64,000 bases of DNA from Ornithinibacillus caprae (lineage in GTDB: Bacteria; Bacillota; Bacilli; Bacillales; Amphibacillaceae): contig NZ_WOCA01000007.1 in NCBI RefSeq assembly GCF_009728145.1, positions 1 to 64,000 on the forward strand, read 5' to 3'. Below the pieces are notes generated by a model. That model saw only the letters and a program-made list of their open reading frames with translations, had not been told where the DNA came from and searched no databases. Made by a program: the position numbers and the translations under genes. This document shows, piece after piece, positions 1-8,286 of the stretch. Each line of letters begins with the position of its first letter. Positions within the stretch are counted from its first letter, which is position 1.

Positions 1-169
1 ATCCATGATCCCCAAATATTTGTCTTGGAAATTTACCCTGTTCGTTCTCAGTGATAAATATCCTTTTAAACTCATCGGTATAAGTGATTCCTTTTTCACT
101 AACAGATTTTACATAGAGATTTTTAGATAATATCTTAATTTCCTTTTCCGTAAACAATCTCTTACTCAT
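1..169 (-). CDS. IS3-like transposase OrfA / HTH protein, 5' part only
   Basis: The first 56 codons are present; the gene runs off the left edge of the window. It starts with ATG (167-169) after a GGGGAAAG ribosome binding site. The peptide begins MSKRLFTEKEIKILSK and continues with a GITYTDEFKR motif and then a PRQIFGDHG motif. This is the usual N-terminus of the helix-turn-helix protein carried by IS3-family (IS150-like) elements of Bacillaceae, which binds the element ends; the integrase half would lie outside the window. The family call is from recognition of the motif order. It could instead be a solitary relict, because the rest cannot be seen. Confidence 0.7.
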   Translation of the reverse strand, partial: MSKRLFTEKEIKILSKNLYVKSVSEKGITYTDEFKRIFITENEQGKFPRQIFGDHG

Positions 170-212
170 ATTCTTTCCCCATTTACTATTTTTTCTTTAT
201 TATTACACAAAA

Positions 213-259
213 GTACCCTATAGGTAGACTTTTTTTAAAGTGTCTACTCTATAGGGTAC
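213..259. repeat. Inverted repeat in the IS end
   Basis: GTACCCTATAG-GTAGAC (213-229) is complementary to GTCTAC-T-CTATAGGGTAC (242-259), giving a 17-bp stem with one bulged base and a T-rich loop. It sits between the putative IS end and the transposase start. It could be a terminator-like hairpin that shields the transposase from outside transcription, or part of the transposase binding site. Confidence 0.75.
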
Positions 260-292
260 ATTTTATCTAGAAATGTGCTTTTTTTTGATCCT

Positions 293-442
293 TTACTTAT
301 TACACTTAATATCCTCCAAAAGAGATATTATTTTTTCATTCTGTTTAATCATTGTGTAATTTTGCCTTCTAATCTTTGCAAAATCATATAAATAAACTAG
401 TAAAATTACTAATAAAAATGAAACCACGATTGCTTCTCCCAT
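293..442 (-). CDS. Small single-span membrane protein, 49 aa
   Basis: This is a 49-codon gene starting at ATG (440-442), 5 bases after a good ribosome binding site (GGAGG). Residues about 4-20 (AIVVSFLLVILLVYLYDF) form one hydrophobic span. A charged tail follows, RRQNYTMIKQNEKIISLLED, which looks helical and could form a short coiled coil. This layout is typical of small Bacillaceae membrane proteins with the tail in the cytoplasm. I do not recognise a family and cannot assign a function. It lies between the IS end and the terminator of the MFS transcription unit, so it needs its own promoter, and none is obvious. Confidence 0.6.
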   Translation of the reverse strand: MGEAIVVSFLLVILLVYLYDFAKIRRQNYTMIKQNEKIISLLEDIKCNK

Positions 443-497
443 TGGTATAACCTCCGATCCTTTTAACTTGAAAATGGTTTGATTAACTCATTAGACT

Positions 498-535
498 CAA
501 AAAACACACGTGAGTATCTCGTGAACTCACGTGTG
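498..535 (-). terminator. Terminator of the MFS transcription unit
   Basis: The 11-bp perfect stem CACACGTGAGT / ACTCACGTGTG (505-515 with 525-535) is followed on the minus strand by a T-run (499-504). It lies 53 bp after the small basic protein gene. Confidence 0.8.
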
Positions 536-588
536 GAAAATATATGATTTGATCCATTTAAGCTATAGGATAAATTCTTATTTACTTC

Positions 589-747
589 CTATTTAAATAG
601 CTTTCGAAGCATTTTTCCAGTAGCCCTACCCGCTACTCTTTTTCCTACTCTTTTTCCTACTCTGCCTTTTTTAACCGCATTTATATCTCCAAGTATCCGT
701 GCAAAACAATATAATGTTCTTCTAATTTTGTTTATTTTCACCGCCAT
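589..747 (-). CDS. Small basic protein, 52 aa, with a repeated VGKR motif
   Basis: This 52-codon gene starts at ATG (745-747) behind an AAGGAGG site. The protein (MAVKINKIRRTLYCFARI...) is strongly basic. It contains INAVKKGRVGKRVGKRVAGR, a duplicated VGKR unit, and ends in GKMLRKLFK, with almost no acidic residues. Small proteins with the pattern 'GDINAVKKGRVGKR...GRATGK' recur in Firmicutes as conserved hypotheticals; I know of no function. The gene begins 15 bp after the MFS stop codon and precedes the terminator, so it is probably co-transcribed with that transporter. An amphipathic or nucleic-acid-binding helix is possible from composition alone. Confidence 0.7.
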   Translation of the reverse strand: MAVKINKIRRTLYCFARILGDINAVKKGRVGKRVGKRVAGRATGKMLRKLFK

Positions 748-762
748 AATCCTCCTTAACGA

Positions 763-2049
763 TCAATTTGGATGAATAGGCGACATTTTTTTGGCATCCT
801 TTATACCCTTGTCTACATTAACAAAGCTTAGTAAAAGAATACCCACGATAAAGAAGAATACCAAAGATAAGATCCCTAATCGGCTATTTCCTGTTAATTG
901 ACCAACTAATCCAAAGAAAAATGGTCCAAATATAGCTGCGAACTTGGACGATATACCGTAAAACCCGAAGAATTCTCCTTGCTTTCCAGCTGGAATCATT
1001 TTTCCAAAGATTGATCTACTTAACGATTGGGCTCCACCTTGAACAAGTCCTACGCAAATTGCTAGTAAATAAAAATGGAGTGCTGATGACATGAAGTACC
1101 CTAAAACAACAATTCCTAAATATACAAATAAAGATAACGTCAATGCTCTTTTGGCAGTTATTTTTGTAGCTAACCAACCAAAGAAAAACGTACATGGTAT
1201 ACCGACAAATTGCGTAATCAATAAAGCCACAATTAATGAATTCTGATCAATGCCAATTTCACTACCATAAATGGTTGCCATTCGTATAATAGTGGAAATA
1301 CCATCATTGTACATCCAAAAAGCAAATAAAAAGATTAAAAGTTGCTTATACTGTTTAATTTCTTTAAAGGTTGATCCTACCCTAGAAAAACCAATCCGTA
1401 TATACGATTTATCTCGTTTTACAGGAGCTCTTTTTTCATCCTTGATATTTTTTAATAATGGAATTGAGAAGATCAACCACCAAATTCCTACAGTTGCAAA
1501 TGATACTTGACTAGCTACAGTTGTATTTGGCAATCCAAACCAACTTGGATTTAGTATCATTAATACGTTAATAAGTAATAATAGTCCACCACCAACATAT
1601 CCCCATGCAAACCCAGCTGAAGAAACCTTGTCCATATCCTTTTCATCAGCTACTTCAGGAAGAAATGCATCATAAAATACATTAGCACCAGAAAATCCAA
1701 TTGAACCAATAATAAAGAGGAGTGAAGCAAATATGTATTGTCCTTCCCCTACAAATGCTAATAAAATACTCGCTATGATTCCCATAAAAGCAAAAAAGCG
1801 TAAAAATTTCTTTTTAGCAGCAGAATAATCTCCAATTGCGCCTAAAATCGGTGCTAAAATAGCTACTATAAACACTGCGATTGAGTTCGAATATCCCCAA
1901 TAGCTTGTAGCTAAACCTTCGTCTAACCCTTTAGCCGCAACACTTGAGTAATATACAGGCAGTACTGCTGCCATAATTGTTGTTGCAAATGCAGAATTAC
2001 CAAAATCATAAAGTGCCCAGCTCAGTTGTGATTTCTTATTTTTATTCAA
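763..2049 (-). CDS. MFS transporter, UMF1/Atg22-like family (YxiO-like)
   Basis: The 428-aa protein has about 12 predicted membrane spans. It opens with SQLSWALYDFGNSAFATTI, the signature N-terminus of UMF1-family permeases related to yeast vacuolar Atg22 and B. subtilis YxiO. The substrate is unknown; the Atg22 relatives export amino acids. The start is a TTG (2047-2049): an in-frame TGA lies two codons upstream, and the next ATG would remove the conserved first span. The gene is followed after 15 bp by a small basic protein gene in the same transcription unit. The family assignment is firm and the function only generic. Confidence 0.85.
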   Translation of the reverse strand: MNKNKKSQLSWALYDFGNSAFATTIMAAVLPVYYSSVAAKGLDEGLATSYWGYSNSIAVFIVAILAPILGAIGDYSAAKKKFLRFFAFMGIIASILLAFVGEGQYIFASLLFIIGSIGFSGANVFYDAFLPEVADEKDMDKVSSAGFAWGYVGGGLLLLINVLMILNPSWFGLPNTTVASQVSFATVGIWWLIFSIPLLKNIKDEKRAPVKRDKSYIRIGFSRVGSTFKEIKQYKQLLIFLFAFWMYNDGISTIIRMATIYGSEIGIDQNSLIVALLITQFVGIPCTFFFGWLATKITAKRALTLSLFVYLGIVVLGYFMSSALHFYLLAICVGLVQGGAQSLSRSIFGKMIPAGKQGEFFGFYGISSKFAAIFGPFFFGLVGQLTGNSRLGILSLVFFFIVGILLLSFVNVDKGIKDAKKMSPIHPN

Positions 2050-2153
2050 CCCTCACAAACACCCCTTTCCCTTTCATCTTATCAAACAAGCTTCAAACTT
2101 TTATATAATTTACGTAAACTTTTCATTACAAAAGTTAGGAAACGTTTACAAAG

Positions 2154-3614
2154 TTAAACCTTTTCAAGAGTTGCCGCGGTTTGACTTGTTTCTTCAATCG
2201 CCTTTGCTAAATTTTCTATACGATGGGCTTGTTCATCTACCATCGCTTCAAGCTCTTCTATTGTTGCTGTAGTTTCCTCAATAACAGATGCTAAATCATC
2301 AACTGACTGATCGATCGTTTTGGAAGAATGTTGGATCTCTGTAGCTTGCTTTCTTAAATATTGTAGATATTTTATAAAGTTCATTAATTGATCTGTTATT
2401 TTTTCAAAGTTTAATTTCGCTTCTTTAGAACTCTCTGCACTTGCCTGAAGTTGTGATTTATTATTATGAACTTCCTGCTGAGCCGTTTTTGCATCTCGTT
2501 CTACCATTGCTAAATTTTCACTTATTTGTTTTGCCGTTTGTTGTGATACCTCAGCTAATTTCCGAACCTCACCAGCAACTACCGCAAAACCTTTCCCTGA
2601 TTCACCAGCCCTTGCTGCTTCAATACTTGCATTTAGTGCTAACAGATTTGTTTGTTCAGCTATATCTTGTATCTTTGCAGCAAACGTATTATTTTCTTGT
2701 ATCTTCTTTACCAAGTTCTCCATATTAATCATCAATTTTTCGAAGGACGATTGAAACCCTTGAATTGTTTTAGATAGATCTTCCATAGACTGTTTACCAT
2801 GTGACGAAAGCTCAATTAACTCTTCCCCATCTTTTGTACTCCTTGTAAATGAACCCATCATTTTTTCCAGTAATTCGGTTGTGGAATTTGTTGTAGATGA
2901 TATGGTGGCGGCTGTTTCCGACTGTGTTTGACTTGCTTTAGCTATTTCAAGAAAACCTTCTCTCATTTCCTGCATTGTTTGAGCATTAAAGCTACTATCC
3001 TTTTCAATTATATTCATTTGAGTAAGGACATTTTTAGCTCCAGATTGAACAAGCTGCGTTTGGTTCATTTGTTCCTTGGATACAGCTTCACTCTCTGATA
3101 GCGTAACTTCCATTTCACTTAAGAAATTACGTGCTACTTTCACCTGAATGAATAATACAATAAAAACTAAGATAAAAAATACAATCGTAATAGCTGTAGC
3201 CCTACTATCAAATCCAATCAAAGAACCTTTTGTCATAACAAAAAAGGTTAATAAGGATAGGCCCAGGCTGCCCCCGGTAACTAAAACAGCACGAGATAAT
3301 GATACTGCGGCAACTGCTAAAATATAAAATGTAAATAACATATTAGTTACATAATCGGAACTTAAAATAATAACAAGTGCTACTCCTGTTAAGCCGACAA
3401 TAGCAATATAAGGCACGATTCCACTATAGATTTGCTTGTACCGAAAAAGACCAATTAAAAGGACACAAAAACCTCCACCTATGCCAAGCGTTAACATATT
3501 TTCCATTGGTGCACCAACGATGATTTCTGCACCTAATCCTAGAAATAAGGAAAATACAAGGATATAAAATAATATTCCGTTTTGTCGATGTTTAATTGCT
3601 GCATCTAGTTTCAT
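2154..3614 (-). CDS. Methyl-accepting chemotaxis protein with multi-span membrane domain
   Basis: This is a chemoreceptor that would relay a signal to CheA/CheW. The N-terminal ~160 residues form about six hydrophobic segments without a large extracellular sensor loop. The C-terminal half is the coiled-coil signalling domain, with the hairpin-tip sequence [18 protein letters not shown] followed by [17 protein letters not shown] see no clear HAMP domain. The reading frame is open 35 codons further upstream, but the ATG at 3614 ([11 protein letters not shown]) follows AAAGGAGG at proper spacing and the extra residues are not conserved-looking, so I chose 486 aa. The upstream extension overlaps a dispersed repeat element. 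The ligand is unknown; sensing through membrane helices is an inference. Confidence 0.9.
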   Translation of the reverse strand: MKLDAAIKHRQNGILFYILVFSLFLGLGAEIIVGAPMENMLTLGIGGGFCVLLIGLFRYKQIYSGIVPYIAIVGLTGVALVIILSSDYVTNMLFTFYILAVAAVSLSRAVLVTGGSLGLSLLTFFVMTKGSLIGFDSRATAITIVFFILVFIVLFIQVKVARNFLSEMEVTLSESEAVSKEQMNQTQLVQSGAKNVLTQMNIIEKDSSFNAQTMQEMREGFLEIAKASQTQSETAATISSTTNSTTELLEKMMGSFTRSTKDGEELIELSSHGKQSMEDLSKTIQGFQSSFEKLMINMENLVKKIQENNTFAAKIQDIAEQTNLLALNASIEAARAGESGKGFAVVAGEVRKLAEVSQQTAKQISENLAMVERDAKTAQQEVHNNKSQLQASAESSKEAKLNFEKITDQLMNFIKYLQYLRKQATEIQHSSKTIDQSVDDLASVIEETTATIEELEAMVDEQAHRIENLAKAIEETSQTAATLEKV

Positions 3615-3665
3615 AGCTTCCTCCTTTAATACATTCTTTTTATTAAGTTTCATTTGCGTCGCTAT

Positions 3666-3997
3666 TGATATAGATTGCGCAGTAAATGATGGGTGTAGAA
3701 TACACTTAGTATTGGTCAAGTAACAGCAACGTGCTTTCCGCGGGCACGGCCTCAGCCAGGGAGTATCTTGAATATGCTTCTTTGCCTTTGCGCCGATGAA
3801 CTATGCTTCGAAGCGATCCTAGAAGACGCAGGCGCATCAATGCGGAGTCTTCGGACATGTGCTGTTCCCTCATGAGTATTTATTGTTATGAAATTAAATA
3901 GCAGAAAACAAGCGAAGTGTATTTTCTGAGCGGTATTATACCACTAACCATCATTTCCAAATTACTTCGCATTTTACATCAATTACGTGTTAAGAGT
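3666..3997 (+). repeat. Dispersed intergenic element, copy A
   Basis: A 94-bp core (3776-3869) matches copy B (30095-30188) at about 82 positions by eye. The right end contains AGCGAAGTGTATTTTC (3911-3926), also seen in copies B and C. The left part holds GCTTTCCGCGGGC (3733-3745), the reverse complement of the right end of copy B. No credible gene lies in it. The outer boundaries are approximate. Confidence 0.75.
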
Positions 3998-4024
3998 GAC
4001 TGCTTGAAACAGCCTGCATTAAAA

Positions 4025-4050
4025 TAGCCTCACCAAACTAGGCAAGGCTA
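4025..4050 (-). terminator. Probable terminator of the IDEAL-domain gene
   Basis: TAGCCT (4025-4030) pairs with AGGCTA (4045-4050), followed on the minus strand by TTTTAA. The stem is short, so confidence is moderate. Confidence 0.5.
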
Positions 4051-4057
4051 AGATGTA

Positions 4058-4303
4058 TTAAGGTGTATTTGATTCCCAAATATAATCCAAATATACTTTA
4101 CGTAATTGTTCAAACTCTTCTTTATTTCCTTTTTCAATGGAGCTATTTAATTGTGCTTCTAAGTGTTCTTTATTCCAATTAAAGCATAATTCATCCAATA
4201 ATAATCTTGCAGTTAATTTTATTTCATAAGGAATTTCTCTTCTTGCTTGCAATACTTTTCCATTATACGGATGATATCGGAAAATAACCTTTTCCTTTTT
4301 CAT
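4058..4303 (-). CDS. IDEAL-domain small protein
   Basis: This 81-aa protein begins MKKEKVIFRYHPYNGKVLQ. Its second half carries an IDEAL-like motif, LLLDELCFNWNKEHLEAQL, followed by IEKGNKEEFEQLRKVYLDYI. IDEAL domains are short helical modules of Bacillales proteins, named for a conserved Ile-Asp-Glu-Ala-Leu stretch; in several proteins they mediate contacts with partners, but no activity is known for this one. The ATG follows AAAGGGGCG in a good position. The gene stands alone between a dispersed repeat element and an ABC exporter operon. Domain recognition is from motif pattern only. Confidence 0.7.
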   Translation of the reverse strand: MKKEKVIFRYHPYNGKVLQARREIPYEIKLTARLLLDELCFNWNKEHLEAQLNSSIEKGNKEEFEQLRKVYLDYIWESNTP

Positions 4304-4412
4304 GGGAACACGCCCCTTTGCTCCTTTACTCTATTATCCTAAATTTTATGAATAATTGCAATGGAAATTTTATAAAAATTTTAACATGTATGTACGGTTA
4401 TGGAGGTATATG

Positions 4413-4446
4413 AAAACAAGCTCTCCACATGTAGAGAGCTTGTTTT
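4413..4446 (-). terminator. Terminator of the NEW3/ABC operon
   Basis: AAAACAAGCTCTC (4413-4425) pairs with GAGAGCTTGTTTT (4434-4446), a 13-bp stem with an 8-base loop, directly after the permease stop codon. It can act on both strands. Confidence 0.9.
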
Positions 4447-4447
4447 C

Positions 4448-5470
4448 TTAATTTGTTCGAATTTCTTGTCGCATAAATAATACATAGGAAACTGCAAAGC
4501 AGATTAATGTAGCTGCAATCAGCCCGGTTAACCGTGGCCAAATTAATAATAAACTCTGCCCGAATGGTAACGGACCTGCAATTGCTCCTACTGTTTGTTC
4601 CATGGTAAGTGGACCCAACGTTCGGACAGATGGAGATAACAGGGTTGATGTTGATTCTGAGAATAAGTAGTTCGGTGATAAGCGAAGTAGGTTTAAAATC
4701 GTTTCTTGTTTATTAATCATTTCTTCTGTACTACTTATTGACTCTGGATTTACATAGCTCTTTCCTATAAAATCAATAATCATATTGTAAAAGAGGCTGA
4801 AGAATATCCAAACAGCAATACTGGACAATGCTGAGGTTGCTGCTTGTTTAAAGCGAACTGAAAATAATATTCCTAGGTTCAACCAAAATGCAATATAGGC
4901 AATACATAAAACAAGGAAGCAAAGTACCCTTAAGAATTCCTCCAGTGTAGGCGGAATCCCAATTAGTAAGATACCTAATGACATCACTAGTAATCCTAAT
5001 GAGAAAAAAAGAATCGTACTTACTAATAAAGCAGCTACAAATTTTGCATTGATTACATAATCTCTTGGAACAGGCTGTGCCATTAACCGTGTTAACGTAC
5101 CTTTGTTTCGTTCTGAATTTATTGCATCAAAACCAAGAGCAATTCCTAGTAATGGACCTAAAAAAGAAACAAAAGTGATAAATGGTGGTAACGTACCATC
5201 TGATGTTGTAAATAGTTTTAAAAACAAGTAAGAGTCTTTAGCAATCCCTGTTGCATCTTCGGATTGGGAAATAGCATCTTTAATGGTTGTAAATGCCGTA
5301 TATAATGACCCTAAACAGGTAAGGGCAATAATTACTAATAAAATGATGATCCGCCAGCTTTTTATAAAATCCGTAAATTCTTTCCTAACAATAACTGAAA
5401 AGACCCCATTATTAGATCTTACCTGTTCTTCTAGTTCCTCTTTCTTTTTAAGGAATGGTAGTTGTCTCAT
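4448..5470 (-). CDS. ABC-2 type exporter permease
   Basis: The 340-aa integral membrane protein has about six spans. The first (WRIIILLVIIALTCLGSLY) is followed by a large outside loop and then a block of five C-terminal spans. The sequence NSERNKGTLTRLMAQPVPRD after the second span is the usual cytoplasmic coupling motif of ABC-2 permeases. The ATG at 5470 follows GAAGGG; the longer reading frame would need a TTG with no ribosome site. It overlaps the 3' end of the ATPase gene by 23 bp, which suggests translational coupling. It works with the ATPase and the NEW3 surface protein. The exported substrate is unknown. Confidence 0.85.
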   Translation of the reverse strand: MRQLPFLKKKEELEEQVRSNNGVFSVIVRKEFTDFIKSWRIIILLVIIALTCLGSLYTAFTTIKDAISQSEDATGIAKDSYLFLKLFTTSDGTLPPFITFVSFLGPLLGIALGFDAINSERNKGTLTRLMAQPVPRDYVINAKFVAALLVSTILFFSLGLLVMSLGILLIGIPPTLEEFLRVLCFLVLCIAYIAFWLNLGILFSVRFKQAATSALSSIAVWIFFSLFYNMIIDFIGKSYVNPESISSTEEMINKQETILNLLRLSPNYLFSESTSTLLSPSVRTLGPLTMEQTVGAIAGPLPFGQSLLLIWPRLTGLIAATLICFAVSYVLFMRQEIRTN

Positions 5471-6413
5471 CAATTTCACGCCCTTCAAAGTAGAGGTGAT
5501 ATATTTCGTCTAAACCGTAGCTTTTATTATTAATGCTATATAGACTGGCATGCTGTTCTACAATTGTTTCTGAAATTTCCGGTGTAATCTCCTTGTTGCA
5601 ATAAATATCAATACTAGAATCGTTTACTCGTTTTATGCTTTTCACTCCGAAAATATTTTGCAGCTCATGTAATAACCCTTCATGTAATGGCTTCACTTCT
5701 ACACTAATTACATAGGATTGTTCTCCAAATAGTTGATGCGCTAAATCTTCTACATTCCCCTGAGCAAGTAATTGTCCATCAACGAATATACCTACACGAT
5801 CACATATCTGCTGTACTTGATGTAAATGATGGGATGATAATAGAACGGTAATATTATTTTCCTTGTTTAACTTCTTGATAAGTTTGAGTAATTCTTGCAC
5901 TCCTTTAGGATCTATTCCAAGGGTAGGTTCATCTAGGATAATAATTTCTGGTTCTTTAATTAACACATCTGCAAGGCCAAGTCGCTGTTTCATCCCCCGA
6001 GAATATTTTCCTACTTTTTTATCCATAGCATTCTCTAGGCCAACCTGCTCTAATAATCTACGGGCTCTTGTTTCTGCTTCTTTTCTTGGAATCGAATTCA
6101 ATGATGCCGTATAGATGAGATTTTCTAAACCAGACATATTCTGATAGAAACCTAAATCATCTGGTAAATAGCCCACTAGTTTTTTAACTTCAATAGGATT
6201 ATTCGTAGAATTTATCCCACAAACCTGTAGACTACCACTCGTCGGTTCAATTAGGCCAAGTAGCATAAAAATCGTTGTAGATTTACCAGCACCATTAGGA
6301 CCTAACAGCCCGAAAACTTCACCTTTATTTATAGAGAGTGACAGCCGATCAACAGCGGGCTTGTCATCGTATATTTTGGTTAATTCCTCTATCGTAATAA
6401 TTGTCTCGCTCAC
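5448..6413 (-). CDS. ABC exporter ATP-binding protein
   Basis: This 321-aa nucleotide-binding subunit has Walker A GPNGAGKST (about residue 39), the signature YSRGMKQRLGLA, Walker B IIILDEPTLGIDP, and the H-loop LLSSHH. The C-terminal ~100 residues form an accessory domain, as in BcrA-like exporters. It starts 3 bp after the NEW3 protein stop codon and overlaps the permease start, so the three proteins are made together. The gene set suggests export or membrane maintenance linked to a surface-anchored immunoglobulin-like protein. The substrate cannot be read from sequence. Confidence 0.9.
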   Translation of the reverse strand: MSETIITIEELTKIYDDKPAVDRLSLSINKGEVFGLLGPNGAGKSTTIFMLLGLIEPTSGSLQVCGINSTNNPIEVKKLVGYLPDDLGFYQNMSGLENLIYTASLNSIPRKEAETRARRLLEQVGLENAMDKKVGKYSRGMKQRLGLADVLIKEPEIIILDEPTLGIDPKGVQELLKLIKKLNKENNITVLLSSHHLHQVQQICDRVGIFVDGQLLAQGNVEDLAHQLFGEQSYVISVEVKPLHEGLLHELQNIFGVKSIKRVNDSSIDIYCNKEITPEISETIVEQHASLYSINNKSYGLDEIYHLYFEGREIDETTTIP

Positions 6414-6416
6414 GAC

Positions 6417-7559
6417 TTATCTCCTCCCATATTTTCTATAGATCAAATACAATCCAGCGATTACTGCAATAATAATTCCTACCCCAACTAATCCCCAAAG
6501 TGTAGAGGTTTTAACTGACATCCGAAACGTAGCATCGGATGAAGCTTCTGCAGTTTGAGCAGTAAATGTCGTAACATAATCACCGGCTATTGCATTGTCA
6601 GGAGCAGTTAACGAAGCCTTTACATTTGATTTTTCACCAGCCTTCAATGTAGGGATAGTATCTTCATTAAATTCTACCTCCCAATTTGGTGGTGTATTTG
6701 CTCTTAAATTGATTTCCGTTAAATCTGTTGTACCAGTATTTTCTACTACTAGTTCAATGGTTCTTCTTCCACCAGCTGTAACATCTGCACTTAAATTACC
6801 ATCAGGTGTTGATAAAGTTATACCATATGTTCCAGTTATTACTGCTTCAAGCTCTATTTCACTAGAAGTTGCACCTGCTGAAGCTACTATAGGTATGGTG
6901 TACGTATCTGCTTTGGCGTTTTCTGCTGGTGTAACAAGTACTTCGATACTTTTTTCTTCACTAGGCTCTAATGTAATGGAAGTAACCCCATTACCTTCTG
7001 CTTTAAATTGGACAGTCCATCCTTGTGGAGCTTGAGCGGTTAAAGAATAGTGCTGTTGCTCAGCTGTTTGGTTCTTCAAGGTTGCATTATAAGTGAATTC
7101 TGACTCTGCATGTCCTTGCATATTTCGTTGATCCATCGTAAAATTTGTTTCAAAGGTTCCCTCTTCTGTTACATTTACTATAAAAGGAAGCATATCTTCG
7201 CTCGTTCCATTGGCAACTAAATTAAATTGATATTCTCCCTTTTCCACTTGTAGCGGAACTGTTACTACTAATCGAATGTCTTCTTCACTGTTTGGTCGAA
7301 CAGACAATTGTTGAATACTCGTTCCATTTGCGGAAATAGAGTACTCCCAATCCTCTGGCAATCCCTCTACATCAAAGGTTACATTTTCAATCGAACTGCC
7401 ATTATTTATAATATCAACACTGTACTCAACGTCTTCCCCTGGTGTAACTGAAAGACCTGTATAAGGAGTATACACTGTTACATCTGCATGTGATGTATCT
7501 GTACTTATCATGATACCCCCAAACAAAAACATAACTAGTAAAAAGATAGTTTTTTTCAT
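6417..7559 (-). CDS. Membrane-anchored NEW3-domain surface protein
   Basis: The protein has a signal peptide (MKKTIFLLVMFLFGGIMIS to about the SHA/D site), then three beta-sandwich repeats of about 100 residues. Each carries Asn-Gly/Pro-x-x-Trp patterns (GLPEDWEYSI, APQGWTVQF, TPPNWEVEF) typical of NEW3 domains. One C-terminal span (LVGVGIIIAVIAGLYLIY) and a basic tail follow. It should be displayed outside the membrane. The ATG at 7559 lies 11 bases after AAGGAGG; the longer frame would use a TTG abutting that site. It is the first gene of an operon with an ABC exporter, so it may present or receive the exported substrate. That role is inference. Confidence 0.85.
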   Translation of the reverse strand: MKKTIFLLVMFLFGGIMISTDTSHADVTVYTPYTGLSVTPGEDVEYSVDIINNGSSIENVTFDVEGLPEDWEYSISANGTSIQQLSVRPNSEEDIRLVVTVPLQVEKGEYQFNLVANGTSEDMLPFIVNVTEEGTFETNFTMDQRNMQGHAESEFTYNATLKNQTAEQQHYSLTAQAPQGWTVQFKAEGNGVTSITLEPSEEKSIEVLVTPAENAKADTYTIPIVASAGATSSEIELEAVITGTYGITLSTPDGNLSADVTAGGRRTIELVVENTGTTDLTEINLRANTPPNWEVEFNEDTIPTLKAGEKSNVKASLTAPDNAIAGDYVTTFTAQTAEASSDATFRMSVKTSTLWGLVGVGIIIAVIAGLYLIYRKYGRR

Positions 7560-7584
7560 CGTATACAAATCCTCCTTAAAATTA

Positions 7585-7612
7585 TTTCAACCATGGTACG
7601 TAAAAGTTGAAA
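7585..7612. promoter_or_regulatory. 7-bp inverted repeat in divergent promoter region
   Basis: TTTCAAC (7585-7591) and GTTGAAA (7606-7612) are exact inverted copies 14 bp apart, between the NEW3 operon and the ECF sigma operon. The placement would suit a shared operator or the recognition element of the ECF sigma factor on both strands. Confidence 0.45.
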
Positions 7613-7711
7613 AAATGGATTTGTTTTTTTAAAATTTTTTTAGAAATTTTTTTGGTTTAAATAAAGATACACTTGATGCGCAATAGAATCCTTATAAGAG
7701 GGGGAAAGAAA

Positions 7712-8281
7712 ATGGATAGGCAACAAGAAGAAGATATCAGGCTTTTAAAATTAATTGCAAAAGGGTCACAATCTGCCTTCAATCAATTTTATGAATCTCA
7801 TATCTCTTTTGTCCTGCATGTTGCTATAAAGGTTTTACAAGATCGAAATGAGGCAGAAGACGTTTGTCATGACATTTTTTTGGAAGTCTATCAAAAACCA
7901 TTACAGTACCAAGTCCAGCGTGGCAGCATACAGGCATGGCTCGCTGTAAAAACAAGAAATCGATGTATTGATCGACTTCGAAAACGTAAACCTGTATTGT
8001 TACATAAATTGGAGCAACTACATACGATTGAGGCGGTTAAAACAGAGGTTGACGTATTGTCTAAAATAGAAAACAAGATTTTGTTAGATGCGTTAAAACA
8101 ATTGCCACAAAAACAGCAGGAAGTAATCTATGGTGCCTACTTTGAAGGAAAAACACAGGTAGAATTATCTCAGACATTAAACAAACCGCTTGGTTCCATC
8201 AAATCTTCTATTCGATATGGATTACAGAATTTACGGAAACAAAAATCCTTATTACAATGGGCAAAGACCGATAGGGAGTGA
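7712..8281 (+). CDS. ECF-type sigma factor (sigma-70 region 2 and 4)
   Basis: This 189-aa protein has region 2 (FNQFYESHISFVLHVAIKVL, then DRNEAEDVCHDIFLEVY) and region 4 (LPQKQQEVIYGAYFEGKTQ, then a helix-turn-helix in LNKPLGSIKSSIRYGLQNLR). It would direct RNA polymerase to a small regulon. The ATG at 7712 is preceded by AGAGGGGGAAAG; the frame is open back to a TTG at 7673 but that has no ribosome site. It lies 5 bp before its presumed anti-sigma factor and is divergent from the NEW3/ABC operon, a likely target. The arrangement resembles SigK/RskA-type pairs. Confidence 0.9.
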   Translation: MDRQQEEDIRLLKLIAKGSQSAFNQFYESHISFVLHVAIKVLQDRNEAEDVCHDIFLEVYQKPLQYQVQRGSIQAWLAVKTRNRCIDRLRKRKPVLLHKLEQLHTIEAVKTEVDVLSKIENKILLDALKQLPQKQQEVIYGAYFEGKTQVELSQTLNKPLGSIKSSIRYGLQNLRKQKSLLQWAKTDRE

Positions 8282-8286
8282 GATTT

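Larger units (their letters stand above)
1..260 (-). mobile_element. End of an IS3-like insertion sequence
   Basis: On the minus strand the element would begin at position 260 with TGTACCCTATAG, a TG-starting terminus as in IS3-family elements, followed about 90 bp later by the transposase OrfA start. The other end is outside the window, so terminal repeats and a target duplication cannot be checked. Confidence 0.5.

Noticed and set aside
2154-3719. Longer chemoreceptor starting at 3719
   Set aside because: The extra 35 codons lack a ribosome site and overlap the dispersed element, while ATG 3614 has a strong site.
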